A stretch of DNA of 64,000 bases, taken from contig JBOZIK010000001.1 of the NCBI GenBank assembly GCA_051453625.1, forward strand, positions 56,606,256 through 56,670,255, given 5' to 3'. Of this stretch, positions 37,101 through 49,100 are shown piece by piece. Numbering within the stretch: position 1 is the first letter of the stretch; every line of letters starts with the position of its first letter. A model generated the notes under the pieces. The model did not search any database. It was not told where the DNA came from and saw only the letters and a program-made list of their open reading frames with translations. The position numbers were made by a program, and so were the translations under genes. The DNA comes from Welwitschia mirabilis (taxonomy: Eukaryota > Gnetophyta > Gnetopsida > Welwitschiales).

Positions 37101-40100
37101 TTGTTATGTGCTGCAATTATTTATTGCAATTTGGTGCACTTTCATGAGATGCAAGAATGTCTCAATGTTGTCATTTAATGGCGCAACTGCACCATGTTCC
37201 ATCTGACTCTACAACATGAAAAGAGGGCACAAATGGCACAACAAAGGGGTTTTTCCCTTCAATTTTACATTCTCCTGAATCATTGTCCTACTCTAGTGCA
37301 AATCTCTTGCATTTAACATCATTTGCAAAGGCAACTTGAGATTTTGTTTTCTCATTAACATTCACAGTTCTGTTATTTTTAGCAGCAAAGGTAAGTAATT
37401 TCATTTCCTTTCGAAATCATTGTGGTTTGAAATGCAAATTTTCTAGTTTAGCAAACCTAAGCATGAAATGTTTTGATTCCATTTACAATATTCACGTTTC
37501 TTTCTGATGTTTTTATTTGGATTTTTTGCTTTCAAAAATTTGATTTTAGTGTCACAAGATGCATTCTCATCATGGTGGTTTCGTATCTAGAGTTACATAG
37601 AGTAGTGGTCATAAGAGGCCACCAATCTGTTTTATGGTTTCATTTTCTACTTTTTGTTAGCCCTTAGATGGGCAAGTACTATATTGTTAACACTTGAGAT
37701 GCTCTAGAATGGTTTGGTTGTTTAGAAATTAAAAACTGAAACCATATTTTATGGTTGTTATTTGTTAACTTGTCATAAACTTCATTGTTTTTATTGCATA
37801 CTACAGTACCATGCCTTTTTGTTATTGATTTTGATTGTTGACATTGTGTGAATGAAAGACAAACAATTGACAACCTAAAAATATTTATTTGTGCATTTTA
37901 ATTTATCAAGCAAAATTAATGTATCTTCTTTTGCTTTTTTGTTCTCCCTTACCTGGCAAGCACATTGCAAAAATATATACGAAGAATGAAGAATAAACTA
38001 CTTTAACATGTTTTTTAAATTACTTTTCCATTACAACTACTTCAATGTATCCTATTTATTATTTTTAACTTGTTTTAAAATAATTTGAAGCCAATTTTGA
38101 TTTGCCAAACTAGGTGCCAAAATACTGCCCAAAAATGATGAAATCTGGCCCCAAAATGAAATACCAACCTAGTTGAAAGGCAACAAAATTCGCAATCTGG
38201 CTATGGTGTAAGCAATGGGAACATGAATAATGCATCTCTTCGTCTCTTGAAGGCTACACAGATTAAAGTGGAGGTCTATTAGAATAAGGTCAATCTTTAA
38301 TTGTCTCCTTCATTCCCTTTTGTAATAACACTCATTTGTATGTTTGGCGGACACATTTTGTTACTTCTTATATGCAATTATTGAAATTAATCACAGGAGC
38401 TCAATGTTGGGTTATCCTCTTAGGGTTTCAACACTAATGTTTGTTGTAAAATGGATGTATGGTTGGTTGGGAAACTTCAATATAAGATTCTTTTGTTCAT
38501 CTTGAGCGTTGATGTCCAGCTATTAAGGACAGCTTGTACCATTGACTTTTCCATTGATAACAAGAGTTACCCACTATTCCATAGAAGCAGTGTAGAAATG
38601 GCCTGAGCTTCATAAATTCTTGTGTATTGTGTTTGCTAATTTTGTTGTTGCTTGTTGTTTTTTCTATTTTATGTTGTGATTTTTCGACAAGTTGTGAGTA
38701 AAATATATTTCTGAATGACTACACCATATAAAATCAAATGTCAAAATTAGCACATTAGAAGGATTCATGATCAACCTCAAGACACTTAAACCATGTAGGA
38801 AAGGATTTCTTACAACAAGAACAAAACTAGACAGCAAGCAAAAAACACATAAGATTAACAAGGCTTGGCCTCTTTTGTATCCTACATCCTAAGTTTAGTA
38901 CACAATTCTCTTTATAAACAGCAAAGGCAACAAGATAAGCCATCCTCAATAGACAATACTCCCTCACCAAAGGATGCCCTTCCTTCAAAACAGGCCTCAC
39001 TTTGGTAGACTTTAATTAGGCTTAATACCTTGAAAAGAAACATTGACCCCATTTCAATTCCAATTGAAAATTTACATAATATATGGAGATACTTTACTTG
39101 ATGGGCAAAATTAGAACATGAGGAAATATTTAAAAATATAAAGAAGGCTTGAGCTTATATCAAAAAATGTTGGATCAATCAGTGAAGATCTTCTACAAAT
39201 GTGGACATATGTAGTAAGATGAGATCATCACCTAAGGAGTTGTATCACATGTGCAAAGTCTAGGGTAAAGAACATATCACATAATGAAGAGTGACCATGT
39301 GGAGATTTGTCCCTAGGCCAAACTAAATAAAATAATATAATATTATTAAGCTATAAAAATTTTAAATATAATAATATAAATTAAAATAAATAATAAAATA
39401 TAACAATATGAAAAAATAACAGCCAAAGCAAAGCATTTTAGCCCAAAAAATCACATTCCTTATTCATCTTCTTATGAATTCAGAAAGAAAAACTATGCTA
39501 AAGCATCCAGAATAGCAAGCAAAAATATCAACACCAAGATTTAACATGGAAACCTTTGTGGGAAAAAAACCACGGGAAACAAGCAGACCTCTCTTAGGTG
39601 GAGCAAAGAAAAAATCAAATCTGGTACAACAAACCCTCCACACAACCTCTTTAAATAAAGTTAGGGATTCAAGCCAACTCAAAAACCACATTCAGTCTTT
39701 TCCCTTTTTATCTTTTGTTTACATTAGTTAACTACCTAAAGGAAGCTTACATAACTTCCCTTTACAACATGTTCAATTACAAAGGGGACAATGTTTAGAA
39801 ATATAACATTAAAACACTAATTTAGCTTCATATCCCAAAATTCTCTCACTTGAAGACAAAATTAGCAGCCTCCAAAATCTTCAATTCTGCTCCAAACTAT
39901 GCCAAAGAGATATCTGCTCCCAACTCTATCATCAGCCTAAGCCAAGTCCATTGCAATATGTCCTTTGCTTCAACCCATCCACAACCTTTGTAAGGAAATC
40001 ACCAAGGTTATTCTTGGTATGAATCTTCCACACCTTGAGCACTTCTCTCTTCACAATCTGCCTAATGAAGTGATACTTAACATCAATGTGCTTGGTTCGT

Positions 40101-43100
40101 GCATAATATACCGGATTCCTGCTCTCTAGCTGTCAGAGAATAGCCCAAGCTTGGATTGCTTCAAGCCAAGCCACCCAAGAAAAGCACGTAGCCATACCAA
40201 CTCCTTTGCAGCCTCTGTCAATGCCACATATTCGGACTCTGGAGTTCCAAACACCACATCAGCTTGCAAACATGACCTCCAACTTACTGCACCACCACCC
40301 AGAGTAAAAACATACCCTAAAGTCAACCTTCTAGTGTCTCTGCAACCAACAAAGTATGAATCCACGTAAATCGTTAGGCGCAAATCAACACCTCCAAAAC
40401 ACAAGCACATATCGCCTGTGCCTCTCAAATAATATCTGAAAACGCACTTGATAGCCTTCCAATGCTCCAGACCTGGATAACTCATAAAACATGAGACAAC
40501 TCCCATTGCATAAGCAATATCTAGCCTTGGGCAAACCATAACATACATCAAACTACCAACAACAGATGTATACGGAATACTCACATCTAGCCTTTTCCTT
40601 CTCTAAAGTCAGACAATACCTGAGAGAGAACTGAAATTGTGAACAAAGAGGAGTACCATTAGGCTTGCAATCAGCCATGCTCTATGATTAAACTCACGGC
40701 GACTAAACGCCGGCTAGGCGATTAGTCGCCCCTCCTTTTCTGTGCCGACTTTTTTTTTGAGTCAACACGACTATTGCACACGACAGTTCACGATCATTCA
40801 CTGCCTTAAAATTGCGCGACTAATCGCCTCTAACGGCACTACTCCCAGAAAAAAACCGTGTTCATGAGTTGCTGTCAGAGCCTCTTAGTTAAGGTCTTAA
40901 GGATTAATATCGTTTGCGCCTTTGTAGTGCCTTCGTTCATCCTTTTCGCACTTGCAGAAGCAGAAGTGCAAAAGCGGGAGTCAGAGATTCACACACAGGC
41001 TGGGCAGTGACAGAAAACGAACAAGCACAGCTATACAGGAGGACAACAAAAACACACACTAGTGCCACGCAGTCACGCACAGAAGAGGAGTCACAACAAC
41101 CAAAGACGCAATCACGCAGAGAAAGGAATTCGCACAAGAGGAGCACCGAGCAGTGAGCACGCACAAAACTTAGTAGGTTGAGGCTTCCAAAGCCATGAAC
41201 AAGGACAGGAAGGGGTAGATGCATCCATCCCTCCATGTTACTCACTTCTTATACTCTGTTGTTTTTACTGTGGATCCTACAACCAACATTGTTCACAAAT
41301 CACAATTATAAAACTTTTGTTTCAATTTATTAAAGGTTTCTAGATCCAATGCTAAAAACAGCCTACAAAGATAGGACGGCTTATGTAGTGTGACAAAACG
41401 CACCACTATATGTTTTTATGTAGATCTACATTCATTGCTGACAAATTCTCAAACAAGCATACAGAGGATACAGGACTTTTGAAAGACATCTAAAAGAAAT
41501 CAAAATGTCTGTGGCTATTAGATCAATGCCAAATCGTAAATGATAGGTTTCAAAAACTAGATGCATTTCTATAGATTTAGCAACTCTATGTTTTACCACA
41601 ACTTGCAGTCTATGTGAAGAACTTTAACATCTGACTATGTAAGGAATTTTAACATCTGTGATTTCTTGAGTTTTCTACATTTTGTTTTTCATTAAATATG
41701 TAACATGTCACTTTTTGCATTGGTTGGAAATATTCTTACATAGTTTTCCATAATTTCCTACAGCAAAGGTAGAGTACATGGTTGGACTAGAAACAACAAA
41801 ATAAAATTTTTGGTTGAGAAGTTCCATAGGGAGCTTGAACTGAAAAAAATACAATTACAACTTATATAGTAACATGCATCATAGGCATAGCCAAGAATGA
41901 GGATTTTCAGAGAATCACAAAAATATGAATTTAATTATTTGAGTATCACTTCATTTCTCAGTGGTTGGCTTTTTAGTTGGGTTTTTTCAATATGCGCTAA
42001 ACTGCCGCCTTATAAGAAAAGTGTCTATGGAGTTCAATTGTGATTACAATAAATATTAGAGGCCAGCTGCTGCGTTTGCCTTCCTTTCCATGCTTTTAGT
42101 AGCTCTGTGATATCAGATTTCACATACATTCCTTTCGTTCCTTATTCTCTGTTATTTTTAGTTGGGTTTTCTTTATATGTGATACACTGCCACCTTATAA
42201 GAAAAGTGCCTATGGAGTTCAACTATCAACTGTGATTTCAAGCTTGATACTTTGCTCATAGCCTGTTATGTGAACATATCAGATTACAAATGTCATTGAT
42301 AAGGAAGTTGTGTCAAGCNNNNNNNNNNNNNNNNNNNNNNNNNNNNNNNNNNNNNNNNNNNNNNNNNNNNNNNNNNNNNNNNNNNNNNNNNNNNNNNNNN
42401 NNNNNNNNNNNNNNNNNNNNNNNNNNNNNNNNNNNNNNNNNNNNNNNNNNNNNNNNNNNNNNNNNNNNNNNNNNNNNNNNNNNNNNNNNNNNNNNNNNNN
42501 NNNNNNNNNNNNNNNNNNNNNNNNNNNNNNNNNNNNNNNNNNNNNNNNNNNNNNNNNNNNNNNNNNNNNNNNNNNNNNNNNNNNNNNNNNNNNNNNNNNN
42601 NNNNNNNNNNNNNNNNNNNNNNNNNNNNNNNNNNNNNNNNNNNNNNNNNNNNNNNNNNNNNNNNNNNNNNNNNNNNNNNNNNNNNNNNNNNNNNNNNNNN
42701 NNNNNNNNNNNNNNNNNNNNNNNNNNNNNNNNNNNNNNNNNNNNNNNNNNNNNNNNNNNNNNNNNNNNNNNNNNNNNNNNNNNNNNNNNNNNNNNNNNNN
42801 NNNNNNNNNNNNNNNNNNNNNNNNNNNNNNNNNNNNNNNNNNNNNNNNNNNNNNNNNNNNNNNNNNNNNNNNNNNNNNNNNNNNNNNNNNNNNNNNNNNN
42901 NNNNNNNNNNNNNNNNNNNNNNNNNNNNNNNNNNNNNNNNNNNNNNNNNNNNNNNNNNNNNNNNNNNNNNNNNNNNNNNNNNNNNNNNNNNNNNNNNNNN
43001 NNNNNNNNNNNNNNNNNNNNNNNNNNNNNNNNNNNNNNNNNNNNNNNNNNNAACTAATTGATTGTTTGACACAAGTTCTTCAAATAAATTACAGTATGGA

Positions 43101-46100
43101 TTACTTTGTCTGATGTCTGATTGCTTTTTTATTCTAAATTATATGTCATTTATATAATCAAGCCATCCTTAAGCATTTATTAATTGCTTTGTTGTAAATT
43201 TGATTCAAAACATTTGATGGAGTCTTGTATATTTCATTATTTTTTGGATTGCTATACAAGATTTACTTTTTTATTTAATATGTAAAAAAGTAAAAAAACT
43301 CACTTGCTTCCATGATTCTTTTTTGCAGTGGTTCAACAATGCCAAGGAGGGATCTAGCATGGCAACATTGTACACAGCCAGATCCTCGGAATTCAGATAT
43401 GCTAAAATGCAATTACTGTCAGGTTACGTATCATGGAGGTGTAAATAGAACGAAATATCATATTGCTCAATTACCAGGTCATGATGTTGTGCCTTGCCCT
43501 AGCTTACCTAGCCTTTCTGTGATTGAAGAAATGAGAACCTATTTAAACCACAAAGAAGAGAGAAAGCAAAATAAGGCAAAACTTGTTGATCTTCTAACAA
43601 AAAGGCAAATGGAGGAAGCAGGCTCTGGTTCTGTAAGTGAGCATAAAACCTCTATGTCCACAATTAGAAAGAGATCAGTTGATGGTTAGGAGCGTATGAC
43701 TACAAACACATGGGGACATGCTTCTTCTAGCCATGTCGAGGTTGATAGTGATGCCTAGGCACAACATCAGAGTGGCCGCAATTCTCCACTTTCTAGCCCC
43801 ACATTTGGCTCATCTTCACATGGATTACAGTCATATTATCGACCCGTTCGAGGTAGGCTTGTGGATTTATTACCTCCACGTCATGGTCCTGGTAGTAAGC
43901 AAACAAGCGAGACGAGCATGCGTACTAAGGAGGATGTTATTATTACAGCACGCAAGATACTTGCACACTTTTGGTATTCACAAGGTTTGCCATTATATGC
44001 ATTTGCGAGTCCCATGTTTCAGAAAGTTTGTGATGCTATTGGTGAGTGTGGGGCATGTAATTTCATAGCTCCCACATACACAGAAATGCGAACTTCAATG
44101 TTACAAAATGTTAAACATGATACTGAAGAGATGATGACAGAGCATAAAAAGGTCTGGGATAAATTTCGATGTAGCATTCTTGCAGATGGTTGGACTGATA
44201 GACAAGATAGAAGTCTTGTCAATTTTTTAAATGCCTCAATTTCAGGAACAATGTTTTTGAAATCAATTGATGCATCAGACAATATTAGAAATGCAGAGTT
44301 TCTATTTGATCAGTTCAAAAAGGTGATTATTGTCTAGGTAAATAGCAATCTAGATAGCAATGTATCTATTATGCTTGTATTTTTAATTTTTTTTTATTGA
44401 GCCTTCTTGCCACTGTAATGTGTAGGTTGTTAGAGATAATGGAGTTGCCTACAAGGCAGCAGGTAGATTACTTATGCATCATTATCCACATTTATACTGG
44501 ACTCCTTGTGCAGCACACTGCATTGATCTTCTTTTAGAAGACCTTGCAAAGTTACCTTGGATTAAGAAGGTAAGTAACTAACTACATTTGAAATTGAAAT
44601 GCAATGTTACGCACTTATGCTTTACTTTTTTTTTTCAATGGTGAAATTGAGGACTAAGAAATTGTCTTTGATTGCTATTTAGGTGATGCAAAGGGCAAAA
44701 TTCATATCAAAATTCAGTACACCCATTCAAATGTTCATCATCCTTTTTGCCAGCACTCTAATGGTAAGGAAATTATTAGACCTGGGAACACAAGGTTTGC
44801 AACAAATTTCATATTGTTGAATAGTATGCAAGAAGTAAGGCAAGCCTTGATGGATATGTTTGTAATTCCATTATGGAGTACTGATGAGAGATTTGCTTCA
44901 CTTCGTCACACTAATGAAGGTAAACAGATGATGAAAATTGTTTATGATTGTGTTGAAGCTCCAGGCACATTCGGGTTTGAGGTCAAGAATGTTATATAGG
45001 TGAGGAGCATTGTTTTCGTGTTTAGAAATATTATATGTCATCTTTTGTATTCTAATTATTCTTTTCAAAGGAAGTGTTTAATGTTACATATCTAACTCTA
45101 GAGTCTGTGCAACTTGTAAGTGACACAACCATTAATTTCCGTTCTTGGGGAGAGACAACCTCTTGCATATGTATATGAGGCAATGTTTAGAGCCAAAGAG
45201 GCCATTCGTTGCTATCTTACAGAGAGCAGTCTTCTTGATAGATTTTCAAACATTTCTACAAGAATCAATGAGAGAAGGTAAGAAGCAAATAAGTCCAACA
45301 TTTCTATATGATACTTCAGAGTTTCATTTATAACCATTTTTATTTCAATTCTAATTGGATTATATTTTGGATTTTGGTACTCTATATGGGAAAATCAAAT
45401 GTGCCACAATGATTTGCATGTTGTTGCACATATATTGAATCTAGAATTTGGGTTTGGAAAAGGATTCTGATACTATAGATGAGGACGTATGCTTGAAGGT
45501 CTAACTTGAAAATGTTATTGATAGATTAGTGCTAAACCAAATTAAGAGAGGCCAAGTGGCAAAAGAATTAGACATGTATAGAAAAAAGATAGGTATGAAC
45601 TTTTGGAGGTATGTGGCAGAGACAATGAAATCTGACGTGAAGCCAAGTCAAATAAGCTTTTTTATTGTATTCAACTTCTGAGTTTTGAATCCTTAGAATT
45701 TTGAATTTTTGATAACTTGTTTTCTAAAAATATCATATAAATGACTTCACCTTCATTCCCGTAAAGGATTGGTAGACTAACTATGGCTTGGAGACATTGG
45801 CTTTGAAACAAATCGTCGTTCGTATTGTTTCACAACCATGTAGCACATCTAGTACTCCTTTTAAGCTTGTAATTCATGTTTTCATGGTGTCATCACTTTG
45901 GAAATATTAATGAATGTTTACTAAGTATTGACATTTGTTGGTAACTCTTTTTTATAGGTTGTGAGCAAATTGGAGCATCTTTGAACATATACACTCGAAG
46001 AAGCATAATAGGCTTACAACCAAGAAGGTGAATGATTTAGTTTTTGTCCATCATAACCTTAGATTTGATCTCAAAGAGTTAGCCTCAACAACTTCAGAGG

Positions 46101-49100
46101 CACTAAACCTGAATGATATTCATCCCTTCCTTGATAATATTCAACCATCTTTACCTTGGGCACAATGGATTGGAGAGCATGATGGAGACGATGATACTTC
46201 TCAAGATGATGCCATACCTTGTAACTGTTATGAATCTTTACTATAAATCTAGGCTAAAGAAAACGAAAAAGTGAGCCCAAGAACAACACACACAAATTTA
46301 CAAGGAAAACCCTTTCAGCAAAGACCAAGGGAAGCAGGCAGAGTTCTCAGTCATGGCTTATGGTGTGATGGTAAAGAGCCTAATAAGTGGTATCAGAGCA
46401 AAGGTTCGAAATGCTTTTCGTTTGAATCTTTGTACAAGATGGAACACTTGTCAACAATGGACAGATTGGTTGGAGTCGAGAACTGGGGAAATTGGAAAAT
46501 CCTAATCGAGGATGTTCTCTTCTCCAAGGATTGCGATGTTGTTCTCAAATCAAATGGCAAAGCAAAAGCAACATCTAGATTGTTAGATGCTGATTGATTG
46601 AAGAAATACCCTGATTAAGAATGGAAAAAACTCAACCGGAAAGCTCTTACCATAATATGTCTGTGTCTCAGCAATAATATGCTTGGAACGTATAGGAGAA
46701 TCACCGAGGCACATGTCTTGTGGAAAACGCTGAATGANNNNNNNNNNNNNNNNNNNNNNNNNNNNNNNNNNNNNNNNNNNNNNNNNNNNNNNNNNNNNNN
46801 NNNNNNNNNNNNNNNNNNNNNNNNNNNNNNNNNNNNNTTTTATCTCAATTCTAATTGGATTATATTTTGTATTTTGATACTCTAGATGGGAAAATCAAAT
46901 GCACAATGATTTGCATGCTGCTGCATATATATTGAATCCTCAGTTTGGATTTGGAATGGATTTTATATTGCAGATGAGGATGTACATTTGAAGGTGCAAC
47001 TTGAAAATGTTCTAGATAGGTTGATGCTAGATCTGACTACGAGAGGCCAAGTGGAAATTAGACGTGTATAGGAAAAAGATGGGTATGAACTTTTGGAGGC
47101 CTGTTGCAAAGATAATGAAATCTGACATGAAGCCAAGTGAAATAAGTTTTTTAACTGTATTCAATTTCTATGTTTTAGATCTTTAATAACTTGTATTCTA
47201 AAAATATCATGTAAATGACTTCATCCTTCATTTTTATATAGGATTGGTGGACTAACTATGGCTTGGACACATTGGCTTTGAAAGAGATTGTCATTCATAT
47301 TATTTCACAACCATGTAGCACTTTTGATATTTCTTTTAACTTTTAAGCTTATAATTGATATTTCTATGGTCTTGTCCTTTTGGAAATATTAATGAATGTT
47401 TATTGAGTATTAACATTTATTGGTACCTCTTATTTTATAGGTTGTGAGCGTAATTAAGGCATCTTTGAACATATACATTCAAGGAAGTATTATAGATTAA
47501 CAACCAAGAGGTTGAATGATTTACTTTTTTTTCCATCATAACCTCAAATTTAATCTCAAGGAATTAGCCTCAACTTATTTAGAGGTGCTACACCTTGATG
47601 ATATTCATCCATCTTTACCTTGCACATAATGGATTGGAGAGGATGATGAACATGATGATACTTCTCAAGATGATGTCATACCTTATGACACTCATGTTTA
47701 TACTCCCACTGTAGACATAGGACATGCTTATGTTGGTGATCATTTTGATGATGATAGTAGAGATTAAATGCATGATGAGAACATTACAAGTAATGCATAT
47801 CTAGTGATGAAGAGGAGCCCTTATTTAATGTGGATAAGTTAAGCATGCCTCACATGGAAGATGATCCAGTCCCTGCAGCATTTTCATAGCATTCTACTGT
47901 CTATCAATCATAAAGGAATTTGCCAATACATAGGAATGTTAGTGAGGGTTCTTCTCAAAGACCTCACTATATATAGTTTTATGCTTAGCTATTTTTTTGT
48001 GTGTGATTCTGGGCTTGTGGCTTTGTGGGTTGTGTTGATTAGCACAGTGGCATCTTGTGTTTGATGTAACATTCTAAATCAAACATTGAAATTATAGATA
48101 TTCTGATTATTCTCTAAATGCATTGTATTGTTCTGTTGTTGAAATGTTTCTATTTGCTTAACACATGTGTGAGATGCATAATATAGTTCTAAACTGATCA
48201 TTCATTATCCTATTCCTATCTAAACTGTGGTTTTAATTTTATGGTTCAACTTTTGATTGCTCTTTTGCTAATAAAATCCATAGAGCATGTAAACATATTG
48301 ATTTAGATGTTTTTATATCATTATTAAAGGGCCAAAAGATGTTTAGTAATGTTTTACATTATTGAAATTAGAGGGGATAATTTTTTAATGTTTTTTTCAA
48401 AGCCGACTTTTTTGGCTGACTTTTTTGCTGACTAGTCTCCGACTCGATGACTCGACTCTTTTTCTGAGATTGTCGACTTTTTGCTTTTGTCGACTATTTA
48501 ATCATTGGCCATGCTAAAGCATTTCAGAACCTTTCTCACATATTATGCTTGACTAAGCCACAGCTTCCTGTTAGACCTAAGATCCTTAGTGGAAAAGGAT
48601 CTAGACATCTCATTCTTCAAATGTTTCATCTCTCGCCTGTCATTTCCAGCCAAAAGCATGTCATCAACGTAAAGCATCAGGATAACAAGCTTACCTGATT
48701 TTCCAATTTTTAGGTACACATAGTAATAAAAATCAGATTTGGAATATCCCTGCTTTTGCATGAAGTTATCAAACTTCTTGTACCATTGTCGAGTTGCCTA
48801 TTCCAGGCCATAAAGAGACTTTCTTAATCTACACACAACACTTTTCTTTCAAGCGTCCAACCCCTCTGGTACCTGCATCTAGATCTCTTCTTCCAAATCA
48901 CCATGAAGAAAAGTAGTTCTTAGATATAGTTGTTCCAAATCCAAATCAAGACGGGCAACCAATNNNNNNNNNNNNNNNNNNNNNNNNNNNNNNNNNNNNN
49001 NNNNNNNNNNNNNNNNNNNNNNNNNNNNNNNNNNNNNNNNNNNNNNNNNNNNNNNNNNNNNNNTGAAGGCCCGCTTGATAGCCTTTTAGTGCTTCGAACC

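Larger units (their letters stand above)
40682..48507 (+). mobile_element. hAT-superfamily DNA transposon (7.8 kb) inserted in copia
   Basis: An exact 8-bp duplication GCCATGCT flanks the element (40674-40681, 48508-48515), the TSD length typical of hAT. The left end CTATGATTAAAC and right end (inverted) CAATGATTAAAT form 12-bp terminal inverted repeats with 10 matches. Subterminal regions of about 150 bp are rich in short GCGACTAA, GTCGAC and GCCGACTTTTT motifs, as expected for transposase binding. Inside, on the plus strand, is a BED-DUF659-hATC transposase gene. Two gaps (733 N and 100 N), a copia fragment and a duplicated transposase C-terminus complicate the interior. The host copia reads through perfectly once the element and one TSD are removed, as the paralogous copy at 49287-49320 shows. 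Confidence 0.9.

Noticed and set aside
44019-44282. Minus-strand 87-codon frame
   Set aside because: It is the antisense shadow of the hAT DUF659 exon.
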